Part shown: positions 1 through 13,600 of the stretch, piece after piece | Position numbering within the stretch: the first letter of the stretch is position 1 | Layout: each line of letters starts with the position of its first letter | From: Mytilus californianus | Taxonomy: Eukaryota > Mollusca > Bivalvia > Mytilida > Mytilidae | Length of the DNA: 64,000 bases | Reading direction: 5' to 3' | Assembly: GCF_021869535.1 (NCBI RefSeq) | Contig: NW_026262659.1 | Coordinates: 11,462,321-11,526,320 of the forward strand | The notes under the pieces: model-generated | Told to the model about the DNA's origin: nothing | What the model saw: the letters and a program-made list of their open reading frames with translations, nothing else | Databases searched by the model: none | Position numbers and translations under genes: made by a program

Positions 1-1474
1 TTGCTGCCTCAGCCTGTTGTGGCCATGCAAGCTGCCATTAAGATCTAGATCGTAAAAACGCTTCAATATCGGGTCCGCGATTTTAAAATTAAAGCGCTCA
101 GATGATTCATCTACTTTCACTTTTGTTTTAAACTGAAAGTAGGTGTTTCCGGCTTTGTACTTTCACTTTCGATTTCATTTTTCAATAAAATGACAAAGGG
201 TCGGCACCACAAAATAGGGACGGTCGGGTAACCGTAAACAGACATATTATTTTTTGGCCTAAACTAAAGGACGCCTAACTGAGTACATAAAATTATTTTG
301 CATTGTAAATTTGTGCTAATTTTCTGAGAGGTATTGAAATAAAAAAATGGTTTTACTGCAAACATGTCAAAATGAAAGTGAAATATCTTGGAAAAAGCAT
401 AATTCTTTAAATATTTGGAGAACGCATATCAAAACTCACTGTGTCAAAATTTCAGAAAAAACACCACTATATTGAATGCTCTTACAAAGGTCTTAAGAAC
501 AACTGTATGCCAGTGACCTACTTTAATGTCTTAACACCAGGCAAGGTTATTGTGAAAGGTCAATTAGTATTTCAAGGATTGATTCAGATAAATGTTGACA
601 AAAAAAAACTATTATTGTAGTAAATAAACCATTTTTTACGACGTTTCAGCCACTGGCCTTCTTCAGTTTCTTTATTATCCTTCTTAACTACATAGTAGAC
701 ATTTTACTGTCACAATCATTAAAATGTTATAGATTAAGTTCCTTGGTAATGTTATGACATCATAATAATGTTCTCTATTGGAATTTTGAAACAAGAAAAA
801 AAACGAAGTTAAATTTGGTTAGAACTGTCCAATACTGGTCAGTTGAAAGTCTTATAGAATGAAGTCAGATAAATTGCTGGTCAGACATAAGAAATTTATG
901 GAAATGATTTACTCACAAATGGTAAGAACAAAAAACTAATAAAATGTAAAGTTTGTGTGTCAGCTGACCAGTGCCTAGTTTACCCACCAATAACCTCTGG
1001 AAAAATGTGTCTAATCCTTATAAATCTCAATCAAAACATTTACTATTTCTAATGTTAATTAAGACCTTGTTGGAACCATAGAAATGCCTAGGAATCTGTT
1101 TGGGCATGGCTATATCACAGTGAAATTGAAATAGTGTTTATATAGGCAACAAAGTAGTTTAATAAACTATGGTCTATCAAAGTTTAACCAATGAAAAAAT
1201 AGTCTTATGAACCAATCACTCTCAATTGCAAGTATTTATAGATATGCAAATCATTTAAGAATGACCATTTTGTATGAGATTTCTGCATTTCTGTTTACAC
1301 AAGTTGCTGTTTTAGACAGGGTTATTTTTAAACAGGTTTTACTATTCTATCTTGTCTCCTATAATACAGAGTACAATACTGTAAGAACTAAGGAATTAAC
1401 ATTTTATTTCTTGCTTTTGAACATATAAACATTGAATGTTAGAAAACTGTTCATGAAAAAAATACAAATTACAG
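1..1474. other. PFAS upstream intron sequence, no recognised feature
   Basis: This stretch is AT-rich DNA left of the first recognised PFAS exon. Short open frames (for example at 1207-1428) show no resemblance to the expected PFAS N-terminus or to any family I recognise. No promoter or CpG-rich start region was seen, which fits an intron with the first exon further left. Confidence 0.5.
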
Positions 1475-1607
1475 GTTTGGAATTTGAAGATGAAAGTAAA
1501 CTAATGTGGATTTTAGAGACACCATTTCAAAAGAAGAAACTTTCAAGAAAGCCATATCTGAAAGCCGAAGATTCAACGAAATGTTTACTTGTAGAGATTG
1601 GTCCAAG
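1475..1607 (+). CDS. PFAS: PFAS exon A (N-terminal domain)
   Basis: This exon encodes about 44 residues, including [13 protein letters not shown] and the end motif CLLVEIGPR, which align with the KKLMWLF and LLLEVGPR parts of vertebrate PFAS. The donor is AAG|GTATTA after 1607 and splits an Arg codon (AG|A) completed by the next exon. The 5' boundary is uncertain. An ACAG acceptor ends at 1474 and gives a phase-1 start, but a TTAG ending at 1442 would also stay open. Still further upstream I could not find the expected N-terminal exon with the CYNV-type motif, so it is probably left of the window. Confidence 0.88.
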
Positions 1608-4600
1608 GTATTATAGGCCAAAAAAATATAGAAGAATGTTAACTTTCACATCCATAAAAAATATGATCATTTTTCCAACAATTTAAAAAAAAAATTGTTT
1701 TTGTTATTACAATTGTAGTACAGTCGTACCTCTTCATGTCGAAGTCGAAGGAACCAGACCAAAGTATTTGACTTATCCAAACTTCAACTTCTCTGAAGTC
1801 GAGTTTGTCGTCATAAGTATGGAATGCATGAAATACGGTACGAGATTTGTAATCTACATACTTTGAACAGTGTGCCTTTTTTTCGATATGACACTTTATG
1901 ATACAAGTGTATTCAATCTCAATATTTTTAGGTCCTTCATAAGAATTAAACACACAAGTACAGATACAAATCATGCACTAATAAAATCAATAGTATACAC
2001 AAATATTTACAAAGGTCAGTCACTGCAAATTATGAAATCTCTCGTGGAACGAAACAAGTTCTGAACGGTCACTGATGAGGTTGTCTGCTTTACATTGAAT
2101 TTTTATAAATTTATCATAATTGTCTTAATCCTTTTATTAATTGTAATTAATTGACATCGGGGTCAATTTAAATTAATTTTACAATGACGGGACTATAAAA
2201 TTTACTTGACTTAATTAAGTATTCGAATCAAACGAGTTCGACTCCTCAGAAGTTATTATGCATTGATCAAACAGGAATTTCAAGACCAAGAAATTATTTG
2301 ACTCATCCGAGTTTTCAGCACAACCAAGTTTGACACATCGAGGTTCGACTGTAATTACTGGAACAAAAAATCAGAAAACCAATGTTTAATTCCTGTATTT
2401 TACACTTGGGTTGAAAACAAATGATCAGAAAGTGATTTTAATCTAGGAATCATTCACCATTGGTTTAAAATGACAACTCTGATTGAAGAACATTATTCAA
2501 GCATCATTTAAATGGCAAAATAGGACATAAAATAGAAAACATGTTAAACACTTTAGGATATTGTAGCCTGTTTGATTTAAGTTACATATAGGAGACTGGG
2601 AATTATGCCTCCTGTTTCATTTCAACCCACTTGAGACTGAGAAAGATCAACTCCAGACACTATATATAACTAAACTATATAGAAATTAGTACTGAATATG
2701 AGTTATGGATCAAACTAAAGTAATGAAAATTAATATTTGCTGCTTCACAGTTAAGCACACAGAAATTAATAGTTAGTGCAGACTGGTTGTAGAAGTAAGA
2801 GTAATGTTTCTGGATAAGGTGACACATCTTCCTACAGACTTGAAAGCTTCAACCTTGTGAACCAGCACATTGAAAATCCAGCTCAGTGCCTCAGTCTAAC
2901 ACAAAGCAGGGTTCATATTCATATCACATTAACTTGTTCTTATCCTGATATACATGTGATATTTGCCACTGGACACTTAACACCAATCCATCATCATCAT
3001 CATCATCATCATCATTATTAATATTATTATGGCTGACATAGGATACTGTTATGTTAGTAGTAGATCTTATAGATTTCAAATTAACTGAACATTAACACAT
3101 ATGACAAACTTCTATTGAATTATACACTCTATTAAATTATTCATTATCAGACAGTTAAGATAATTTAAAACAAATTTTTTCTGTAGATTGAATTTCTCTA
3201 CCCCTTTCTCAACAAATGCTGTTTCAATGTGTCAGTCAGCTGGTCTTAAGATGGTTACTAGAGTCGAATACTCAACACGCTACCTTCTTCAGTTTGAATC
3301 AACCTTCAACCTGAATGCAGATTCTGAGATTGCTATCGTCAACGCATTACATGATAGAATGACAGAATGCAGATACAGCAGTCCTGTAGATGGTTTTAAT
3401 TTAGAACATAAAACAGAGGACATCTATGAAGTTGATGTAATGAAGGAGGGAAGAGAAGCTTTAGAAAAAGCTAATATAGAAATGGGTAGGTTATATGGTG
3501 TGTAGAGAGGTTTTATGGAGCCAATATAGAAATGGGTAGGTTATATGGTGTGTAGAGAGGTTTAAGGGAGCCAATATAGAAATGGGTAGGTTATATGGTG
3601 TGTAGAGAGGTTTTAGAGAGCCAATATAGAAATGGGTAGGTTATATGGTGTGTAGAAAGGTTTTAGAGAACTGATATAGAAATGGGTAGGTTATATGGTG
3701 TGTAGAGAGGTTTAAGGGAGCCAATATAGAAATGGGTAGGTTGTATGGTGTGTAGAGAGGTTTTAGAGAGCCAATATAGAAATGGGTAGGTTATATGGTG
3801 TGTAGAGAGGTTTAAGGGAGCCAATATAGAAATGGGTAGGTTGTATGGTGTGAAGAGAGGTTTTAGAGAGCCAATATAGAAATGGGTAGGTTATATGGTG
3901 TGTAGAGAGGTTTAAGGGAGCCAATATAGAAATGGGTAGGTTATATGGTGTGTAGAGAGGTTTTAGAGAGCCAATATAGAAATGGGTAGGTTATATGGTG
4001 TGTAGAGAGGTTTAAGGGAGCCAATATAGAAATGGGTAGGTTATATGGTGTGTAGAGAGGTTTTATAGAGCCAATATAGAAATGGGTAGGTTATATGGTG
4101 TGAAGAGAGGTTTTAGGGAGCCAATATAGAAATGGGTAGGTTATATGGTGTGTAGAGAGGTTTTAGAGAGCCAATATAGAAATGGATAGGTTATATGATG
4201 TGTAGAGAGGTTTTAGGGAGCCAATATAGAAATGGGTAGGTTATATGGTGAGTAGAGAGGTTTTAGAGAGCTGATATAGAAATGGGTAGGTTATATGGTG
4301 TGTAGAGAGGTTTTAGAGAGCCAATATAGAAATGGGTAGGTTATATGGTGTGTAGAGAGGTTTTAGAGAGCCAATATAGAAATGGGTAGGTTATATGGTG
4401 TGTAGAGAGGTTTTAGAGAGCCAATATAGAAATGGGTAGGTTATATGGTGAGTAGAGAGGTTTAAGAGAGCCAATATAGAAATGGGTAGGTTATATGGTG
4501 TGTAGAGAGGTTTTAGGGAGCCAATATAGAAATGGGTAGGTTATATGGTGTGTAGAGAGGTTTAAGGGAGCCAATATAGAAATAGGTAGGTTATATGGTG

Positions 4601-7600
4601 TGTAGAGAGGTTTTAGGGAGCCAATATAGAAATGGGTAGGTTATATGGTGTGAAGAGAGGTTTTAAGGAGCCAATATAGAAATGGGTAGGTTATATGGTG
4701 TGTAGAGAGGTTTTAGAGAGCCAATATAGAAATGGGTAGGTTATATAGTGTGTAGAGAGGTTTTAGAGAGCCAATATAGAAATGGGTAGGTTATATGGTG
4801 AGTAGAGAGGTTTAAGAGAGCCAGTATAGAAATGGGTAGGTTATATGGTGTGTAGAGTAGAGAGGTTTTAGAGAGCCAATATAGAAATGGGTAGGTTATA
4901 TGGTGTGTAGAGAGGTTTAAGGGAGCCAATATAGAAATGGGTAGGTTATATGGTGTGCAGAGAGGTTTAAGGGAGCCAATATAGAAATGGGTAGGTTATA
5001 TGGTGTGTAGAGAGGTTTTAGAGAGCCAATATAGAAATGGGTAGGTTATATGGTGAAGAGAGGTTTAAGGGAGCCAATATAGAAATGGGTAGGTTATATG
5101 GTGTGTAAAGAGGTTTAAGGGAGCCAATATAGAAATGGGTAGGTTATATGGTGTGTAGAGAGGTTTTAGAGAGCTGATATAGAAATGGGTAGGTTATATG
5201 GTGTGTAGAGAGGTTTTAGAGAGCTGATATAGAAATGAGTAGGTTTTATAGTGCGTAGTGTGGTTTTATAGAGCCAATATAGAAATGGGTAGGTTGTATG
5301 GTGTGAAGAGAGGTTTTAGAGAGCCAATATAGAAATGGGTAGGTTATATGGTGTGTAGAGAGGTTTAAGGGAGCCAATATAGAAATGGGTAGGTTATATG
5401 GTGTGTAGAGAGGTTTTAGAGAGCCAATATAGAAATGGGTAGGTTATATGGTGTGTAGAGAGGTTTAAGGGAGCCAATATAGAAATGGGTAGGTTATATG
5501 GTGTGTAGAGAGGTTTTAGAGAGCCAATATAGAAAAGGGTAGGTTATATGGTGTGTAGAGAGGTTTAAGGGAGCCAATATAGAAATGGGTAGGTTATATG
5601 GTGAGTAGAGAGGTTTTAGAGAGCTGATATAGAAATGGGTAGGTTATATGGTGTGTAGAGAGGTTTTAGAGAGCCAATATAGAAATGGGTAGGTTATATG
5701 GTGTGTAGAGAGGTTTTAGAGAGCCAATATAGAAATGGGTAGGTTATATGGTATGTAGAGAGGTTTTAGAGAGCCAATATAGAAATGGGTAGGTTATATG
5801 GTGAGTAGAGAGGTTTAAGGGAGCCAATATAGAAATGGGTAGGTTATATGGTGTGTAGAGAGGTTTTAGAGAGCCAATATAGAAATGGGTAGGTTATATG
5901 GTGTGTAGAGAGGTTTAAGGGAGCCAATATAGAAATGGGTAGGTTATATGGTGTGTAGAGAGGTTTTATAGAGCCAATATAGAAATGGGTAGGTTATATG
6001 GTGTGTAGAGAGGTTTTAGGGAGCCAATATAGAAATGGGTAGGTTATATGGTGTGTAGAGAGGTTTTAGAGAGCCAATATAGAAATGGGTAGGTTATATG
6101 GTGTGTAGAGAGGTTTTAGGGAGCCAATATAGAAATGGGTAGGTTATATGGTGAGTAGAGAGGTTTTAGAGAGCTGATATAGAAATGGGTAGGTTATATG
6201 GTGTGTAGAGAGGGTTTAGAGAGCCAATATAGAAATGGGTAGGTTATATGGTGTGTAGAGAGGTTTTAGAGAGCCAATATAGATATGGGTAGGTTATATG
6301 GTGTGTAGAGAGGTTTTAGAGAGCCAATATAGAAATGGGTAGGTTATATGGTGAGTAGAGAGGTTTAAGAGAGCCAATATAGAAATGGGTAGGTTATATG
6401 GTGTGTAGAGAGGTTTTAGGGAGCCAATATAGAAATGGGTAGGTTATATGGTGTGTAGAGAGGTTTAAGGGAGCCAATATAGAAATAGGTAGGTTATATG
6501 GTGTGTAGAGAGGTTTTAGGGAGCCAATATAGAAATGGGTAGGTTATATGGTGTGTAGAGAGGTTTTAAGGAGCCAATATAGAAATGGGTAGGTTATATG
6601 GTGTGTAGAGAGGTTTTAGAGAGCCAATATAGAAATGGGTAGGTTATATGGTGTGTAGAGAGGTTTTAGAGAGCCAATATAGAAATGGGTAGGTTATATG
6701 GTGTGTAGAGAGGTTTTAGAGAGCCAATATAGAAATGGGTAGGTTATATGGTGAGTAGAGAGGTTTAAGAGAGCCAATATAGAAATGGGTAGGTTATATG
6801 GTGTGTAGAGAGGTTAAATAGAGAGCCAATATAGAAATGGGTAGGTTATATGGTGTGTAGAGTAGAGAGGTTTTAGAGAGCCAATATAGAAATGGGTAGG
6901 TTATATGGTGTGTAGAGAGGTTTAAGGGAGCCAATATAGAAATGGGTAGGTTATATGTTGTGCAGAGAGGTTTAAGGGAGCCAATATAGAAATGGGTAGG
7001 TTATATGGTGTGTAGAGAGGTTTTAGAGAGCCAATATAGAAATGGGTAGGTTATATGGTGTGTAGAGAGGTTTAAGGGAGCCAATATAGAAATGGGTAGG
7101 TTATATGGTGTGTAGAGAGGTTTAAGGGAGCCAATATAGAAATGGGTAGGTTATATGGTGTGTAGAGAGGTTTTAGAGAGCTGATATAGAAATGGGTAGG
7201 TTATATGGTGTGTAGAGAGGTTTTAGAGAGCTGATATAGAAATGAGTAGGTTTTATAGTGCGTAGTGTGGTTTTATAGAGCCAATAGAAAAATGAGTGGG
7301 TTATTTGGAGAATAGAATATTCTAAAAAAGAGCAAGTAGTGGAGTATAGAGTGGCTTAAAAAGAGAAGTTCAGAACTATCAAAGTATTTTTGTCAATTGA
7401 TAGGAGTAAAAACCCATTTGTGTCTCTTCAAATCATGGCCAGTACAGTACTTCTTTAGAAAAACTACTGTAATTTTGATTTTTTTTTTAGCTCACCTGAT
7501 CTTAAAGGTGAGGTCAGCTTTTGCTATCACTTGGCGTACACAGTAGTCCATCACTTGGCATAAACTTAAATAAATCTTCTTTTCTGAAACTACTGGGTAA

Positions 7601-10600
7601 ATGTTACCAAACTTTACCTGAATGTTCCATAGAGAAACTAGTTTAAACATCAGAAATATACAAAACTGATATAAATACCTGTGGTAACCAGTAATCAGAT
7701 AACAACAGACAAAAAGCAATAACAAGTATCAATGTAGAACTATTGTTCTGAAAACTAATCCATATAATACATAATGTGATTCAAATTTGATATCTAGAAT
7801 TGATTTATTTACAAAAGTTAATTTACAGATGTTTCGATTGATTTTCATATTCATAAGTTAATATCAGAGGTGGATTTAGCCCCCCCCCCCTTTTATGGAG
7901 CCTCATATATGATAAATGCATAGACTTTTTACAAGTATCACTCCAAACATTGGCTTGCAAGCCCCCCCTTTCAAAATCCTGATTCTGCACCTGAATATTC
8001 ATGTCATACACACCCTTTAAAAGAAATTTGAAAATTATTTGTGATATTTTTAAGTAATTATAAATTTATATGACAGGAGTGGTATGTAAAACTAGCTTCG
8101 TTATTTGTTATACTTATTAAACTTGTGCTTCCTCAACAGGTATGGAATACTTTTTCTATGCAGCCTGAATTTTTTTCCCAGAGAACAAACCCTATTAAAA
8201 TCTATCTTACAAAGTTAAAGAAGAATTCAAAATATGTAAGAACAAATGCTGAAAATTTATATGAAAAATGCATTTTTTTTCTGACCTGTAATATGGCGAC
8301 AAGACTCTGTATTCCCCATCCTGAAGAATAACTTGATGGACTCCTTTGAGGCTGACTTCTTTGAGGCTTGTACATTAAAAGAATAGGAAGTAGAAATACT
8401 TATTAACATTATCACATGCTTACATCTTAAGTGTCAATTGAAAGAAAGACCATACACAGTTTCAGTCTAGGCTAAGGAGGAGGCGTTGACTTTTCACAGT
8501 TTTCTGATCAACAGATTGATTTTTATTTCAGGGGAGAATGACATCTGTTTTGATTTTATGTCAAGTAAAAGATATAACCAACACATTTATGTGTTGCAAA
8601 AGTAAAATACAGAAATACAGAAATAAGTATGTGTGGGTTGGTGGTATCATGTCCAAAAAGATATGTACCCAATGGTAAAACCACTGTTCTTAACGATTTC
8701 AGGACCTTTTTATTGACCTCTAGGCCAATAGGATGCAGAAAGGTACAGTTTTTATATCATGAGCTGAGAGACATCTTTAGGGAGTAATTTGACCCCGAAG
8801 AGCTAACATTGGAAGAAACCATGCCTTACTTCAGTAATCTATGGGAGGCCACTTTAGTAAAAAATGGCTAAAAATTATTGTTTTTGGTTTAACTTGGTCC
8901 TCAAATAAGAAGTTGTTAATTCAAGTCCCCCATCTAGTCTAAACACATGAATTGGATTGATTTCGTCTTGTATGAAGCCTTTCTGAATTTCTCATTTCCT
9001 TTTATGGAGCCTTTCTAAACTTCTCATGTCCTTGTATGGAGCCTTTCTGAACTTCTCTCTTCCTTGTATAGAACCTTTCTGAACTTCTCACTTCCTTGTA
9101 TAGAGCCATTCTGAACTTCTCACTTCCTTGTATAGAACCTTTCTGAACTTCTCACTTCCTTGTATAGAGCCATTCTGAATTTCTCTCTTCCTTGTATAGA
9201 ACCTTTCTGAACTTCTCACTTCCTTGTATGTCAGAGCCTTTCTGAACTTCTCACTTCCTTGTATGGAGCATTTCTGAACTTCTCTCTTCCTTGTATGTCA
9301 GAGCCCTTCGGAACTTCTCACTTCCTGGTATGTCAGAGCCTTTCTGAACTTCTCACTTCCTTGTATGGGGCCTTTCGGAACTTCTCACTTCCTTGTATGG
9401 AGCCTTTTGGAACTTCTCACTTCCTTGTATGTCAGAGTCTTTCAGAAATTTTCACTTCCTTGCCTATTCTCATTAAAAAAAATCTGCCAATCCCACAAAG
9501 AAAGCCTTTTGTTGTACCTCCATATTTCCAAGTCAGATTTTTGTACCTTCTTTCATAAATGCTGCAAAATAACATTAGAAATAGCATAGACTTATTGGAA
9601 AAGATTTTCTGTCAAATAATTTGGAACTAGGCCCCCCTGCCCCTGAACAATGGAATACAGTGAATGGTTTAAAACTAAAGAAAATGTACTTATCCTGTCA
9701 AAAAAGGGAACCTACATGATTGAGTTCTGAATTTACTGTACAGGGGAAACCAACTTTGAAAAAGTCAGATTGCAAATAGAATAGTTTCAACTTTTATAAA
9801 TCCAATTTATGTACCAAAAATGAAAGATGTTATCATTTGTATATTTGTTTGACTGTTATTGAATATCTAGGATACTTCTATGGGAAATCAGTGAATGGAA
9901 CTCATCAAAAAAATTTGTTCTTGTCATAAGCAATATGAACAATGCCAATGGTGAAGCAGGAAATGCTTACCCTTCTGGAGGTGTAATACCACCATTGATT
10001 TTCTCCTATTAGTCTTTGTTAAATTTGCACTTTTCAAAAAATTGTGCAGAATTTATCTTTGTTTCAAATAAAGAAATACTTGGCATGAGTAAAGTTTTAT
10101 CCTGTCCAGTACTATAGAAAAAATTTCACATAACATTTCATTGCATACAAGAAAATAACCATCACTGGAAGTTAACCAATCAAATTTTCCCCTTTTTTTA
10201 ACCTGTGTACAAGCGTTAGTAACCATGTAACCTCAAGTTTCCAAAATATTCTATAGAAACCCCAAATAAAAAAATAATGGTGCTTTGAAATACCCAAGAT
10301 ATATGTTTATGACCCAGAAATGTTTTACTGCAATGAAATGTAGGATTAATTACCTACAACTGTCTAATTCAAGGGAATATTTTTTTTCAACCTATTTTCG
10401 TATGCAACCGGATGTGACATACTATGATTTGGTGGTATTACACCTGGAACACCTGAGTTCACTTGTTTTTTCAAGAGGTAGTGTTGCTGAATTGTGGTGC
10501 ATAGTCTGTTGATTTTTTTTAGGAATCTATTCCTCTTAAACCTTTTTTTTTAGGAATATATTCCACTTATTCCTATTAGTGGATTGAAAACAAAGTTTAT

Positions 10601-13600
10601 ATGATTGATCTATAGGATATCTACTATGTCATGTGTATGTAGTTTGTGATTTTAGTCCTGTTTGGTCAACCAACATGACCACCATTACTAAAAATAGAAC
10701 AAAGGGTCAAACTGCAATTATAGTTAAAGAAAATCAAACAATGGTAAAGAGGGTCAGCAATACAAGCCCAGGTTTACCATATAAAATGCATATAACATGT
10801 ATATATTTCAGGTTTAGCTTTTGATAACTGGGATCTAGATTACTATACCAAGCTGTTTAAAGAAACTATCCAAAGAAATCCCACAAATGTTGAATGTTTT
10901 GATCTGGCTCAGTCCAACAGGTAATGCACAAATGTTTTGATCTGGCTCAGTCCAACAGGTAATGCCTGAATGTTTTGATCCGACTCAGTCCAACATGTAA
11001 TGCCCAAATGTTTTGATCTGGCTCAGTCCAAAAGGCAATGCCCTAAGGTTTTGATCTGGCTAAGTATAACAGATAATGCCCAAATTTTTTGATCTGGCTC
11101 CGTCCATTTGGTGATGTATAAATGTTTTGATTTAGATCAGTCCAAGAGGTAATGCCCCAATGTTTTGATCTGGCTCAGTCCAACAGATAATGCCTGAATG
11201 TTTTGATCTGACTCAGTCCAACAGGTAATGCCCAAATATTTGGTCTGACTCAGTCCAACAGGTAATGCTGGAATGTTTTGATCTGACTCAGTCCAACAGG
11301 TAATGCCCAAATGTTTTGATCTGGCTCAGTCCATTTGGTGATGTATAAATGTTTTGATTTAGATCAGTCCAAGAGGTAATGCCCCAATGTTTTGATCTGG
11401 CTCAGTCCAACAGATAATGCCTGAATGTTTTGATCAGGTACAGTCCAACAGGTAATGCCCAAATGTTTTGATCTGACTCAGTCCAACAGGTAATGTCTGA
11501 ATGTTTTGACCAGCTACAGTCCAACAGGTAATGCCCGAATGTTTTGATCTGACTCAGTCCAACAGGTAATGCCCAAATGTTTTGGTCTGACTCAGTCCAA
11601 CAGGTAATGCTGGAATGTTTTGATCTGACTCAGTCCAACAGGTAATGCCCAAATGTTTTGATCTGACTCAGTCCATCAGGTAATGCCCAAATGTTTTGAT
11701 CTGACTCAGTCCAACAGGTAATGCCCGAATGTTTTGATCTGTCTCAGTCCAACAGGTAATTTCCCGATTGTTTTGATCTGACTCAGTCCAACAGGTATGT
11801 AATGCTGAATGTTTTGATCTGATTCAGTCCAACAGGTAATGCTGGAATGTTTTGATCTGACTCAGTACAACCGGTAATGCTGGAATGTTTTGATCTGACT
11901 CAGTCCATCAGGTAATGCTGGAATGTTTTGATCTGACTCAGTCCAACAGGTAATGCTGGAATGTTTTGATCTGACTCAGTCCAACAGGTAATGCCCATAT
12001 GTTTTGATCTGACTCAGTCCAACAGGTAATGCCCGAATGTTTTGATCTTACTCAGTCCAACAGGTAATGCTGGAATATTTTGATCTGCCTCAGTCCAACA
12101 AATAATTTTATAAATATTAGTATTTAAAGAAATAAAGAACTGCTGAACCAATGCCTTCTAAATTTCGTGCTGGTAGAGTTCCCTTGCGTGGATACCAGAT
12201 GGTATGCAGGGTTGTGTTAGATAAAAAATAATATAATACAGCTAAATTGACAACAACACTTAAGTAAACTGCAACTTTTAAAAGTTGCAGTTTACCAATT
12301 TAGCGGTATTTTGATATTAGTATTGTTAATCTTAATATAGAGATTATCATATTTGGGTAGTCACGTCCACATTGTTTGCATATATATTTCAGTTTGCTCA
12401 AAACCAAGAGCGTGGGTATGAATAAGTAACACCAAATATTTTTCTTTCTTGAATATACAAATGTCTTCCAAAATAACTGAGCAGGAATCCATTTGCTTAT
12501 TAAAGGAAATTTGTTTGGCTGCATTCTTGATTTATTAGTTTATGTCCATAATACATGTTGATTCTTTGACTCACCTTGGCTTAAAGAATTATTTGACCTT
12601 TGCCATCACTTTGGATTTGTTGTTAATTTATAAAAAAAAAATCAACTACTTAAGTCAAACAAGACCAAACTGACCTTAATCAACTGAAAGGATGTTTTTC
12701 AACATTATATTCATTACCCCAGGGATAAACTCATCAAATAGGAAGAAAATAAAATCGCATAACAAAAAGACAAAAACCACAACAGATCAATCTAAAAGCA
12801 CTTACAATTTGTTTTAAGCCAATTTTAACTAATAAGCATGTTTCCAAGACTAAATCTGATAAATTTCATAATTATGATTTATTCTGTAATGGAACTGGTT
12901 GAAATGTAACAATATGTTATTTTTAATCATTCAAAAATTGCTACTCATTGAATCATTTATCTTTTTTTTTATTGTCTCCCAAGGTTTTAAATTAGATTAG
13001 ATTTTTGGTGTTTTAACGCCACTTTTGGGCTATTTCGGGGCGGCCAGTTTTTATTGGTGGAGGAAGCCGGAGTGCCAGGAGAAAACCACCAACCTTTGAT
13101 AGGAAAACTGACAATCCTAGTCAATTAAAATTGGAGTCGAGTGGAGTGGGGTTCGAACTCACAACCTCAGTGTTGACTGGCTAGTGATTACAGTAGTAAC
13201 TACTTAGACCACTCGGCCACCGAGGCCCCCCCCCCCCCCCTCAAGGTTTTAAGTTACATTGTGTTGGCATAGAAATTTGTCTCCGAAGGCTTTTTTTTAG
13301 ACAATGTAGAGTTCTAGAGTACTTTTCAGAAGTCTTTTAAATATGTTTATTCACTATTAACTTTAGAGGTTATGAGAGAAGCCTTATTAAAAATAATCAC
13401 CTCTGAGCTCACATAGTGACTAGCAGATAAAAGTTTTAGTTGGATAGAAACATTCTTATATGTTTTTACTAGCATTAATGGTATGTTTTGTTTATTTTCA
13501 GTGAGCACAGTCGACATTGGTTTTTCCGTGGACGATTGGTGGTAGACAACGAGGAGGTTCCAACGTCACTATTCAAAATGATAATGTCAACACAGGAGAA

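Noticed and set aside
1207-1428. Open frame as the missing PFAS first exon
   Set aside because: The translation has no similarity to the PFAS N-terminus and lacks the CYN motif expected before exon A.
9259-9589. Overlapping open frames rich in SLPC and TSHFLV
   Set aside because: They are by-products of the 32-35 bp minisatellite.
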